Below, piece after piece: positions 6,640-14,175 of a stretch of DNA of 16,560 nt. The translations under genes were made by a program, and so were the position numbers. The notes under the pieces were generated by a model. The model made no database searches. It saw only the letters and a list, made by a program, of their open reading frames with translations, and was not told the origin of the DNA. Origin of the DNA: DASSWB01 sp035705495 (GTDB lineage: Bacteria; Bacteroidota; Bacteroidia; Flavobacteriales; Flavobacteriaceae); contig DASSWB010000059.1 of assembly GCA_035705495.1 (NCBI GenBank), positions 1-16,560 on the forward strand, written 5' to 3'. Within the stretch, counting starts at the first letter, position 1. The number at the start of each line of letters is the position of its first letter.

Positions 6640-7442
6640 TGGCTGCGGAAGAAAAAAACAAAGCGATTTTAAAAACCGAAAAACTCTCCATCGGTTACAC
6701 GCTGAAGCATTCAGAAAAACTAATAGCTTCCGAAATCAATTTTGAAGTTTTTCCGGGCGAATTGGTGGCAGTCATCGGTGCCAACGGAATGGGAAAATCG
6801 ACTTTGTTAAGAACGCTGTCGAGCATTCAGATACCGCTCTCGGGAGCTGTTTTTTTAAATCGAAAAAACCTTCAAAATATTGATTCCAAAGAACTTTCCA
6901 ATCTTATAGGATTAGTGCTGACGGAACAACCCATTTCGAAGAATTTGAGTGTTTATGAACTCGTTGCGTTGGGAAGACAACCTTATACGAATTGGATTGG
7001 GACTTTGAGTGAAAAAGACAAAGAAGAAGTCCGAAAAGCTTTGAAGAATGTCGGAATTGAAGATTTAGCCGAAAGAAGGTGCTACGAATTGAGCGACGGA
7101 CAATTACAAAAGGTTTTAATTGCGCGTGCTTTGGCGCAGGATACTTCTTTGGTCATATTGGATGAACCCACAACACACCTGGATTTATACCATCAAGCCT
7201 ATATTTTTAAGCTTTTAAAAAAACTGGTTCGGGAAACCAAAAAATCAATGATTTTCGCAACGCACGAAATCAATCTTGCGATACAATTGTGCGATAAAAT
7301 CATTATTCTGAATAATGAAAAATTCTATTTCGGAAATCCGTGTGAATTAATTGAAAATGGCATTTTTGAGCAACTGTTTCCTTCGGATTTGATTCAATTC
7401 GACAGTAATTTGGGTGCTTTCAGAATAAAATCGGCAGAATAA
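6639..7442 (+). CDS. ABC transporter ATP-binding protein, FecE/HmuV/BtuD type
   Basis: The 267-residue cytoplasmic ATPase has Walker A GANGMGKS (residues 47-54), a Q-loop around VLTEQPISKNLSVYE, the ABC signature LSDGQ (151-155), Walker B LVILDEP with Asp175 and Glu176, and the switch His209 in ATHE. The signature has Asp in place of the usual second-position Gly, a variant I believe is common among Bacteroidota importers of this class. ATG at 6639 is chosen because it overlaps the permease stop (TAATG); an upstream TTG would add 12 residues inside the permease gene. It powers the FecCD-type permease. No further gene follows closely on the same transcript, and the next gene has its own -7 box. 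Confidence 0.92.
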   Translation: MAAEEKNKAILKTEKLSIGYTLKHSEKLIASEINFEVFPGELVAVIGANGMGKSTLLRTLSSIQIPLSGAVFLNRKNLQNIDSKELSNLIGLVLTEQPISKNLSVYELVALGRQPYTNWIGTLSEKDKEEVRKALKNVGIEDLAERRCYELSDGQLQKVLIARALAQDTSLVILDEPTTHLDLYHQAYIFKLLKKLVRETKKSMIFATHEINLAIQLCDKIIILNNEKFYFGNPCELIENGIFEQLFPSDLIQFDSNLGAFRIKSAE

Positions 7443-7456
7443 GTCATTGCTTTTCC

Positions 7457-7464
7457 TATATTTG
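7457..7464 (+). promoter_or_regulatory. Candidate -7 box for rmuC
   Basis: TATATTTG matches TAnnTTTG and lies 17 bases before the rmuC ATG, right for a short leader. A -33 TTG element is not evident at normal spacing; it would fall at the end of the ATPase gene. Confidence 0.4.
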
Positions 7465-7481
7465 AGGAAAGTCATTTTCTT

Positions 7482-8867
7482 ATGGATTTCACGCTTCTTC
7501 TCTACGTTTCCATAGCCGCCATTATTGGAATTTTAATCGGTTTTATTTTTTCGAATTTAAAAAACAAAGCTTCAGGCGCTACTTTAACTGAAAGGAACAA
7601 TCTACTTCAACAACAGATCGTTGAGTTGAAAAACAATCTTTCAGAATTAAAAAATTCCGCAGAAGAAAAATATCAGGAAATTGTAAAGGAACGCGAGGAA
7701 ATCCGCAGGGAAAAAGATTTTTTAAATCTGGAACTCACAAAAAGAAACTCCGATTTCGAAAATTTAATTCAGAAGAATAAGGAACAAACTGCGGAAGTAG
7801 AAAAACTTCAGGAGAAATTCACCAAGGAATTCGAAAATCTCGCCAATAAAATCCTGGATCAGAAATCGGAGAAATTCACTGCGCTCAATAAGGACAATAT
7901 TCAGAATATATTAAATCCCCTTCAGGAAAAAATCAAAGCATTTGAGGAAAAAGTTGATACGAACAGCAAAGATTTCATTGAGCGTCACGCACAGTTGGGA
8001 AAACATCTTCAGCATTTAAACGAGCAAAATATTAAAATAAGTCAGGAAGCAATCAATTTAACCCGCGCATTGAAAGGCGACACAAAAATGCAGGGAAATT
8101 GGGGAGAGATGGTTCTGGAAAGGGTCTTGGAACGTTGCGGATTGCAAAAAGACTGCGAATATTTTTTACAACAGAATTTTAATACCGAAGACGGAAAACG
8201 CGTAATGCCCGATGTTGTTATTCATCTTCCAGGTGATAAAAAAATGATTATAGATTCCAAAGTTTCATTAAACGCTTTTGAACGTTATATCAATGAGGAA
8301 GACGAAACGGAAAAGAAAACGCATCTAAAACATCATTTGGTTTCGGTACGGAAACGCGTTGAAGAACTGGCAGCAAAGAATTACCATACCCTATATCAAA
8401 TGGAAAGTCCTGATTTTGTACTGCTTTTCATTCCCATAGAATCTGCTTTTGCAATTGCCTCAAACGAATATCCAAATTTGTACAACGACGCTTTTGAGAA
8501 AAATATTATTATCGTGACTCCCACTACGCTACTCGCCGTTCTAAAAACAATTGACAGTATGTGGCAAAATGAAAAACAGAAGGAAAATGCGATTGAAATT
8601 GCGAATCAAGCCGGGGCTTTGTATGATTCTTTCACAAATCTGACAGATGAACTTTTAAAAGTCGGCAAACAATTGGGAACGGTCCAGAATACCTATGAAG
8701 GAGCAATGAAAAAACTGACCGGAAAGGGGAATTTGATCAAGCGCGTTCAAAACCTAAAAATTTTAGGCGCCAAAGCAAGCAAACAGATTGATGAAAAACT
8801 GATCAAAAGAGCTGATGCCGATTTTGGAGAAACGGAAAATGATGGTTTTTTAAAAATAGAAAATTGA
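7482..8867 (+). CDS. rmuC: DNA recombination protein RmuC
   Basis: The 461-residue protein has one N-terminal membrane helix (about residues 4-25), a long charged coiled coil to about 190, and then the RmuC domain, a PD-(D/E)XK nuclease-like fold. Domain landmarks are GNWGEMVLERVLERCGL (from 205), MPDVVIHLPG and IIDSKVSLNAFERYI (Asp258 and Lys260 correspond to the D...xK positions), and FIPIESAFAIA. E. coli rmuC was found by its effect on recombination at inverted repeats and is thought to limit such rearrangements. The length is normal for the family and no defect is visible. It appears monocistronic. Confidence 0.93.
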   Translation: MDFTLLLYVSIAAIIGILIGFIFSNLKNKASGATLTERNNLLQQQIVELKNNLSELKNSAEEKYQEIVKEREEIRREKDFLNLELTKRNSDFENLIQKNKEQTAEVEKLQEKFTKEFENLANKILDQKSEKFTALNKDNIQNILNPLQEKIKAFEEKVDTNSKDFIERHAQLGKHLQHLNEQNIKISQEAINLTRALKGDTKMQGNWGEMVLERVLERCGLQKDCEYFLQQNFNTEDGKRVMPDVVIHLPGDKKMIIDSKVSLNAFERYINEEDETEKKTHLKHHLVSVRKRVEELAAKNYHTLYQMESPDFVLLFIPIESAFAIASNEYPNLYNDAFEKNIIIVTPTTLLAVLKTIDSMWQNEKQKENAIEIANQAGALYDSFTNLTDELLKVGKQLGTVQNTYEGAMKKLTGKGNLIKRVQNLKILGAKASKQIDEKLIKRADADFGETENDGFLKIEN

Positions 8868-8957
8868 ATTTAAAATGTTCTTCCCGGATTTAAAAATTTT
8901 CTTAAAAAATTGCTTTCTTTTTTATAATTTGCAGTGATATCCTAACATAAAAATCCC
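8868..8957 (+). promoter_or_regulatory. AT-rich gap with a weak candidate promoter for the acyl-CoA synthetase
   Basis: The 90-base gap has no GC-rich hairpin that would end rmuC transcription. TATAATTTG at 8923-8931 resembles the -7 box but has one base too many between TA and TTTG, and no -33 element is well placed. The promoter must lie here or upstream, but I cannot fix it. Confidence 0.25.
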
Positions 8958-10733
8958 ATGAAAGAAATAAAACGTTTATTTGATTTTCCTTATTTCCAGT
9001 TAGAAAATTTTCCTTTGGAAAAATCCCTTGTTACCAAATACAATGGTGAATGGAAAGCGTTATCTACAAAAGAATATTTAGATCAGGCCAATGCCGTGAG
9101 TAGGGGTTTACTAAGGTTGGGAATAAAACCGCACGATAAAATTGCCGTCATTTCTTCCAATAACCGGACAGAATGGAATGTTTTGGACATTGGGATTTTG
9201 CAATTGGGAGCTCAAAATGTTCCGATTTATCCCACCATTTCTCAAGAAGAATACCAATACGTCATTAACCATAGTGAGTCCATTTATTGTTTTGTCTCCG
9301 ACGAAGAGGTTCTAAAAAAGGTAAATGCGATAAAGCAGAATACAAGTTTGAAAGAGGTTTTTACCTTTAATGAAATTGCTGGCGCCAAAAACTGGAAAGA
9401 AATATTGGATTTAGGTGAAGATGATTCAAATCAGGCAGAAGTCGATGCTCTGAAAGATGCCGTGGAAGAAGATGATCTTGCCACCTTGATTTATACTTCG
9501 GGAACGACTGGAAAGCCGAAAGGTGTTATGTTAAGCCATAAGAATATTGTGAGTGACGTTTTGAATTCCGCTTCTCGGGTTCCTTTTGAATTCGGCACAT
9601 ACACAGGGTTAAGTTTCCTTCCTATTTGTCATATTTTTGAACGAATGATCCTGTATTTATATCAGTATTATGCAGTTTCCATTTATTTCGCGGAATCGAT
9701 TGAAACCATAAGTGACAATTTAAAAGAAGTCAAACCCAATGTAATTTCCGCCGTTCCGCGTTTACTTGAAAAAGTCTATGATAAAATTATCGCCAAAGGA
9801 TCCACTGTTGGCGGAATCAAACAGAAACTATTCTTTTGGGCGGTTGAATTGGGACTGAAATACGAACCTTATGGAGCCAATGGTTGGTGGTACGAAACCC
9901 AGTTGAAACTTGCCCGCAAATTGATTTTTTCAAAATGGAAAGAAGGTTTGGGTGGAAGAATAGAATTGATCGTTTCAGGAAGTGCTGCTTTACAACCACG
10001 TTTGTCCAGAGTATTTGCTGCAGCGGGAATTCCAGTTATGGAAGGCTACGGATTGACCGAAACTTCCCCTGTAATTGCAGTCAATGACCAACGGGATAAA
10101 GGATTTAAAATAGGAACTGTGGGAAGGGTTATCGATAATGTAGAGGTGAAAATTGCAGAGGACGGGGAAATTCTTACAAAAGGCCCGAATTTAATGATAG
10201 GATACTTCAAAGAAGAAGAAAAAACAAAAGAAGCCATTGATGAAAACGGATATTTTCACACTGGAGATATTGGGGAAATTGATGCTGACGGATTTTTGAA
10301 AATCACGGATCGTAAAAAAGAGATGTTCAAAACCTCTGGAGGAAAATATGTGGCGCCACAGTTGATTGAAAATCAAATGAAACAATCTCGGTTTATTGGA
10401 GAAATTATGGTCATTGGTGATGGTGAGAAAATGCCGGCTGCATTTATTCAACCAGATTTCGATTTTGTACGGGAATGGGCGAAAAGAAAAGAAATCGAAC
10501 TGGGAACAAACGAAGAACTAGTCAAAAATGAAAAAGTAATCGCCAGGATTCAGGAAGAGGTTAATTTTCACAATGAAAAATTCGGAAATTGGGAAAAAAT
10601 AAAAAGATTTGAACTTACTCCGGATATTTGGAGTATTGATGGCGGACACCTCACTCCTACGATGAAATTAAAACGAAAAGCAATAAAGGAACAATATATT
10701 GGCTTGTACAATAAAATTTATGGATACAATTAA
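8958..10733 (+). CDS. fadD: Long-chain fatty acid-CoA ligase (AMP-forming)
   Basis: The 591-residue enzyme belongs to the long-chain acyl-CoA synthetase branch of the adenylate-forming family (about 600 residues, FAA1/FadD15-like). It has the P-loop-like YTSGTTGKPKGV (from residue 179), the adenine motif GYGLTETSP (from 363), the conserved TGD (Asp437), the hinge region TDRKKEMFKTSGGKYVAP, and near the C-terminus the catalytic Lys of LTPTMKLKRK (Lys570). It activates free fatty acids with ATP and CoA, feeding the beta-oxidation genes immediately downstream. A well-formed terminator follows, so it is a separate transcript from the MarR-led operon. Chain-length preference cannot be read here. 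Confidence 0.9.
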   Translation: MKEIKRLFDFPYFQLENFPLEKSLVTKYNGEWKALSTKEYLDQANAVSRGLLRLGIKPHDKIAVISSNNRTEWNVLDIGILQLGAQNVPIYPTISQEEYQYVINHSESIYCFVSDEEVLKKVNAIKQNTSLKEVFTFNEIAGAKNWKEILDLGEDDSNQAEVDALKDAVEEDDLATLIYTSGTTGKPKGVMLSHKNIVSDVLNSASRVPFEFGTYTGLSFLPICHIFERMILYLYQYYAVSIYFAESIETISDNLKEVKPNVISAVPRLLEKVYDKIIAKGSTVGGIKQKLFFWAVELGLKYEPYGANGWWYETQLKLARKLIFSKWKEGLGGRIELIVSGSAALQPRLSRVFAAAGIPVMEGYGLTETSPVIAVNDQRDKGFKIGTVGRVIDNVEVKIAEDGEILTKGPNLMIGYFKEEEKTKEAIDENGYFHTGDIGEIDADGFLKITDRKKEMFKTSGGKYVAPQLIENQMKQSRFIGEIMVIGDGEKMPAAFIQPDFDFVREWAKRKEIELGTNEELVKNEKVIARIQEEVNFHNEKFGNWEKIKRFELTPDIWSIDGGHLTPTMKLKRKAIKEQYIGLYNKIYGYN

Positions 10734-10748
10734 TAATTTTTGATTGCT

Positions 10749-10776
10749 AAAAAGTCGGTTAATTCCGGCTTTTTTT
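10749..10776 (+). terminator. Intrinsic terminator of the acyl-CoA synthetase gene
   Basis: AAAAAGTCGG (10749-10758) pairs with CCGGCTTTTT (10765-10774), a 10-bp stem with one G-U pair and a 6-base loop, ending in a T-run to 10776. It begins 15 bases after the stop codon. On the minus strand the stem is also followed by a T-run, but no minus-strand gene needs it. Confidence 0.85.
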
Positions 10777-10806
10777 ATTCTAAAAAAACCGAAAGTAAAA
10801 TTCTTT

Positions 10807-10836
10807 AAAATTTATTATGCATGCATAATAAATTTT
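10807..10836. promoter_or_regulatory. Perfect 30-bp palindrome, probable MarR operator
   Basis: The half-site AAAATTTATTATGCA (10807-10821) is followed directly by its exact reverse complement to 10836, with no mismatch and no spacer. The centre is ATGCATGCAT. It ends two bases before the -7 box of the downstream MarR gene, covering the place where the -33 element would be. Its size, symmetry and position fit autoregulation by the dimeric MarR protein. It lacks a T-run and has no loop, so it is not a terminator. Confidence 0.75.
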
Positions 10837-10838
10837 GC

Positions 10839-10846
10839 TAAATTTG
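10839..10846 (+). promoter_or_regulatory. -7 box of the MarR-fad operon promoter
   Basis: TAAATTTG matches TAnnTTTG exactly and lies 17 bases before the marR ATG, giving a leader of roughly 10 bases. The upstream element is overlapped by the 30-bp palindrome, so bound repressor would exclude RNA polymerase. Confidence 0.6.
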
Positions 10847-10863
10847 GAATGCTATTTTAAAAA

Positions 10864-11301
10864 ATGAAAGAGAAAACGATCGATTATGTTTTAAGATCAA
10901 CTTGGATCGCAGTTTCAAAAATGTACAGTGAAGAGGCGGGAAAAGCTGGGAGTACAATGGCAACAGGCTTTGCATTGTTGAGCATAGATCCAGAAAAAGG
11001 TACACCATCAACTACTTTAGGGCCCAAGATGGGAATGGAAGCCACAAGTCTTTCCAGAACTTTAAAATCTATGGAGGAAAAAGGTTTGATCACACGAAAA
11101 AAGAATCCTGCCGACGGGCGTGGCGTACTGATTTTTCTGACAAAATTTGGAAAGGAAATGAGGGATTATTCAAAAGGTGTGGTTTTTCAATTTGATGAAG
11201 CGGTAAAAAATGAAGTTTCCAAAGAAGACATGGAAACTTTTAATAAAGTGGCAAATAAAATCATGGATTTGATCGCTTCAAAAAAAATATATAATCAATA
11301 A
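10864..11301 (+). CDS. MarR-family transcriptional regulator of the fad operon
   Basis: The 145-residue protein has the MarR layout: an N-terminal dimerisation helix, a winged helix-turn-helix with the recognition helix around GMEATSLSRTLKSMEEKGL, a wing with KNPADGRGVLIFLT (the conserved D.R of MarR wings), and two C-terminal dimerisation helices. It lies between the perfect palindrome and the beta-oxidation genes; the gap to fadN is only 19 bases, so it is the first gene of the operon. Inference: it represses itself and the fad genes and is released by a fatty acyl-CoA or related ligand, as other fatty-acid regulators are. The ligand is not shown by the sequence. Confidence 0.85.
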   Translation: MKEKTIDYVLRSTWIAVSKMYSEEAGKAGSTMATGFALLSIDPEKGTPSTTLGPKMGMEATSLSRTLKSMEEKGLITRKKNPADGRGVLIFLTKFGKEMRDYSKGVVFQFDEAVKNEVSKEDMETFNKVANKIMDLIASKKIYNQ

Positions 11302-11320
11302 TCGGAAAATATTTTATACG

Positions 11321-13726
11321 ATGAAAAGAAGAATTAACAAGGTCGCTGTTATTGGCTCCGGAATCATGGGAAGTGGCATCGCCTGTCATTTTGCCAATAT
11401 AGGCGTGGAAGTACTTTTACTTGATATTGTTCCCAAGGAATTAAACGACAAGGAGAAGAAAAAAGGACTTACGCTGCAAGATAAAATGGTCCGAAATCGA
11501 ATTGTGAATGAATCGTTACAGACCGCTTTAAAATCGAAGCCCTCTCCTATTTACCACAAAGATTTCGCAAAGCGGATTCACACCGGAAATTTAGAAGATG
11601 ATATTCAAAAAGTTTCGGAAGCAGACTGGATTATTGAGGTTGTTGTAGAACGACTCGACATTAAAAAGCAAGTTTTTGACAATTTAGAAAAATATCGAAA
11701 AGAAGGAACATTAATTACTTCAAATACTTCTGGGATTCCGATTAAATTCATGAGCGAAGGAAGAAGTGAAGATTTTCAAAAACATTTCTGCGGAACGCAT
11801 TTCTTCAATCCCGCACGATACTTAAAATTATTCGAAATTATCCCCGGACCAAAAACTTCAGAAGAAGTATTGGATTTTCTGAATATGTACGGTGAAAAAT
11901 TCCTCGGAAAAACTTCCGTGGTCGCAAAAGATACACCCGCATTTATAGGAAACAGAATCGGGATTTTTAGCATCATGAGTCTTTTTCACATGGTGAAGGA
12001 AATGGATTTAACCATTGAAGAGATTGACAAGCTTACCGGACCTGTAATCGGCCGACCAAAATCGGCTACTTTTCGTACAGTCGATGTGGTTGGTCTAGAT
12101 ACGTTGGTGCACGTTGCCAACGGACTCTTTGAAGGTGTGCCCAATGACGAACAGCACGATTTGTTCAAACTTCCTGATTTTATACAAACCATGTTGGACA
12201 ATAAATGGCTGGGCAGCAAAACAGGACAGGGTTTTTATAAAAAGGAAAGAAAACAGGATGGTTCCAGCGAAATTAAATCGCTCGATCTAAATACAATGGA
12301 ATATCGCGGACAAAAGAAAGCTTCGTTCGCTACTTTGGAACTGACAAAAACCATTGATAAAGTCCCCTCCCGTTTTCCTGTTCTTATAAAAGGAAAAGAC
12401 AAAGCAGGCGAATTCTACAGAAAAAATCTTTCGGCATTGTTTGCTTATGTTTCAAATAGAATTCCGGAAATAACCGACAGTTTATACAAAATAGACGACG
12501 CCATGAAAGCAGGTTTTGGATGGGAACAAGGTCCTTTTCAAATCTGGGATGCCGTAGGTGTTCAAGAAGGAATAGAAATGATGAAAGCAGAAGGTCACGA
12601 ACCCGCAGCTTGGGTTTATGAAATGTTGGAAAGTGGCAGCAAAAGCTTTTATACCGTAAAAGATGGGAATACTTTCTACTATGACATTCCGCAGAAAAAA
12701 CAGGTAAAAGTTCCTGGTCAGGATGCTTTTATTATTTTGGATAATATCCGCGAAAGCAAAGCTGTCTTTAAAAATAGTGGTGTTGTGGTGGAAGATTTAG
12801 GTGACGGAATTCTAAATGTCGAATTCCGCAGCAAAATGAATACAATCGGTGGTGACGTCCTCGACGGATTGAACCGTGCTATTGACATGGCCGAAAAAGA
12901 ATACCAAGGATTGGTAGTTGGAAATCAGGGAGCGAATTTTTCCGTTGGTGCCAATATTGGGATGATCTTTATGATGGCCGCCGAACAGGAATATGATGAA
13001 TTGAACATGGCCGTGAAATATTTCCAGGATACGATGATGCGCATGCGCTACTCCTCCATTCCTACGATTGCGGCCCCACATGGAATGACGTTAGGTGGTG
13101 GCTGCGAACTTTCACTGCACGCCGATAAAGTAGTTGCCGCTGCCGAAACATATATCGGACTCGTAGAATTTGGTGTGGGCGTAATTCCAGGTGGTGGTGG
13201 ATCCAAAGAAATGGCTTTAAGGGCTTCCGATACTTTTAAGGAAAACGACGTGGAACTGAATCGTTTACGTGAATATTTTCTAACCATTGGAATGGCAAAA
13301 GTTTCCACATCAGCTTATGAAGCTTACGACATAGGAATTTTACAAAAAGGAAAAGACCTTGTAATCGTGAATAAAGACCGGCAATTGGCAATGGCGAAAA
13401 AACACGCTTTGTTGATGGCCGAAGCTGGTTATACAATGCCTGTAAAACGTCAAGACGTAAAAGTCTTGGGGAAACAAGCATTGGGAATGTTTTTGGTCGG
13501 AACAGACGCGATGCAAGCAGGAAATTACATCAGCGAGCACGACAAAAAAATTGCCAACAAATTAGCTTACGTAATGGCAGGTGGAGATTTATCCGAAGCA
13601 TCTTATGTTAGTGAACAATATCTATTGGACTTGGAAAGAGAGGCCTTCCTTTCTTTAACGGGAGAGAGAAAAACCCTTGAAAGACTTCAGCACATGTTGC
13701 AGAAAGGGAAACCACTTAGAAACTAA
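11321..13726 (+). CDS. fadN: 3-hydroxyacyl-CoA dehydrogenase / enoyl-CoA hydratase fusion (FadN type)
   Basis: The 801-residue protein carries two beta-oxidation activities in the order dehydrogenase then hydratase, the reverse of E. coli FadB and the same as B. subtilis FadN (about 790 residues). The N-terminal NAD-binding fold has GSGIMGSG at residues 12-19, and the dehydrogenase His is in HFFNP (about 160). A C-terminal dehydrogenase domain follows with GFYKKER and a second copy around DDAMKAGFGWEQGPFQIWD. The crotonase domain begins about residue 490: the oxyanion region has GANFSVGANIG, and both acid residues are present, in GGGCELSL (about 594-596) and EFGVGVIPGGGG (about 617). It hydrates trans-2-enoyl-CoA and oxidises the 3-hydroxyacyl-CoA to 3-ketoacyl-CoA for the thiolase downstream. 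A small foreign-looking gene separates it from fadA. Confidence 0.92.
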   Translation: MKRRINKVAVIGSGIMGSGIACHFANIGVEVLLLDIVPKELNDKEKKKGLTLQDKMVRNRIVNESLQTALKSKPSPIYHKDFAKRIHTGNLEDDIQKVSEADWIIEVVVERLDIKKQVFDNLEKYRKEGTLITSNTSGIPIKFMSEGRSEDFQKHFCGTHFFNPARYLKLFEIIPGPKTSEEVLDFLNMYGEKFLGKTSVVAKDTPAFIGNRIGIFSIMSLFHMVKEMDLTIEEIDKLTGPVIGRPKSATFRTVDVVGLDTLVHVANGLFEGVPNDEQHDLFKLPDFIQTMLDNKWLGSKTGQGFYKKERKQDGSSEIKSLDLNTMEYRGQKKASFATLELTKTIDKVPSRFPVLIKGKDKAGEFYRKNLSALFAYVSNRIPEITDSLYKIDDAMKAGFGWEQGPFQIWDAVGVQEGIEMMKAEGHEPAAWVYEMLESGSKSFYTVKDGNTFYYDIPQKKQVKVPGQDAFIILDNIRESKAVFKNSGVVVEDLGDGILNVEFRSKMNTIGGDVLDGLNRAIDMAEKEYQGLVVGNQGANFSVGANIGMIFMMAAEQEYDELNMAVKYFQDTMMRMRYSSIPTIAAPHGMTLGGGCELSLHADKVVAAAETYIGLVEFGVGVIPGGGGSKEMALRASDTFKENDVELNRLREYFLTIGMAKVSTSAYEAYDIGILQKGKDLVIVNKDRQLAMAKKHALLMAEAGYTMPVKRQDVKVLGKQALGMFLVGTDAMQAGNYISEHDKKIANKLAYVMAGGDLSEASYVSEQYLLDLEREAFLSLTGERKTLERLQHMLQKGKPLRN

Positions 13727-13728
13727 TC

Positions 13729-13763
13729 GTATAATGTAAAATGTAGATTGTAAAATGTCTAAT
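13729..13763 (+). repeat. Heptamer tandem array, 5' flank of the first four-helix-bundle gene
   Basis: Five 7-bp units run in register from 13729, two bases after the fadN stop: GTATAAT, GTAAAAT, GTAGATT, GTAAAAT, GTCTAAT. The consensus is GTAAAAT. The array ends 8 bases before the small gene. About 20 of 30 bases can pair with the array at 14133-14167, plus three G-U pairs in RNA. Confidence 0.75.
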
Positions 13764-13771
13764 CTAAGAAT

Positions 13772-14125
13772 ATGAATTATTTCAAAGAATTGAAAGTCTG
13801 GCAGAAAGCAATGGATTTAGTGACTGAAACCTATATTAAAAGTAAAGAATTTCCGAAAGAGGAAATTTACGGACTTACTTCACAGTTTAGAAGATCTGCG
13901 GTTTCTATTCCTTCAAATATCGCAGAAGGTTGTGGGAGAAAGACAAATAAAGATTTTTCCAATTTCCTCGGAATTGCTTTAGGTTCCGCTTTTGAATATG
14001 AAACTCAATTAATCATTTGTAAAAATTTGGGATTCATTTCAGAAGAGGATTTTCAAAATTTAGAAGAAGAGGTTCAGTATATACAGAACATGGTTATTAA
14101 ACTGCAATCAACTTTACAGGTTTAA
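13772..14125 (+). CDS. Four-helix-bundle protein of the S23 / 23S rRNA intervening-sequence family (first copy)
   Basis: The 117-residue protein has the family's signature segments: a start with FKELKVWQKAMDLV, a second helix with FPKEEIYGLTSQFRRSA, the conserved VSIPSNIAEGCGR (about 45-57), then FLGIALGSAFEYETQL (about 67-82) and a last helix with EEEVQYIQNMVIKLQ. The family forms pentameric four-helix bundles; its members include ORFs inside 23S rRNA intervening sequences and the Avd proteins of diversity-generating retroelements, but free-standing copies have no established function. No reverse transcriptase or rRNA is visible nearby. It sits in the fadN-fadA gap, same strand, with heptamer arrays on both sides, and probably rides on the fad mRNA. 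It is only roughly 40% identical by eye to the second copy at 15414. Confidence 0.88.
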   Translation: MNYFKELKVWQKAMDLVTETYIKSKEFPKEEIYGLTSQFRRSAVSIPSNIAEGCGRKTNKDFSNFLGIALGSAFEYETQLIICKNLGFISEEDFQNLEEEVQYIQNMVIKLQSTLQV

Positions 14126-14132
14126 ACAAACA

Positions 14133-14167
14133 ATATACAGTATACGGTATACGGTATACAAAATACA
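14133..14167 (+). repeat. Heptamer tandem array, 3' flank of the first four-helix-bundle gene
   Basis: Five 7-bp units in register from 14133: ATATACA, GTATACG, GTATACG, GTATACA, AAATACA. The array lies between the small gene's stop and the fadA ATG (14176). Each GTATAC is itself a 6-bp palindrome, so the array can also fold on itself. Confidence 0.8.
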
Positions 14168-14175
14168 GAGAAACA

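Noticed and set aside
10807..10836. The palindrome as a transcription terminator
   Set aside because: It has no loop and no following T-run, lies in front of a gene, and a proper terminator already stands at 10749-10776.
13729..14167. CRISPR array or phage attachment repeats
   Set aside because: The repeats are only 7 bases long and directly tandem, with no spacers, no cas genes and no integrase nearby.
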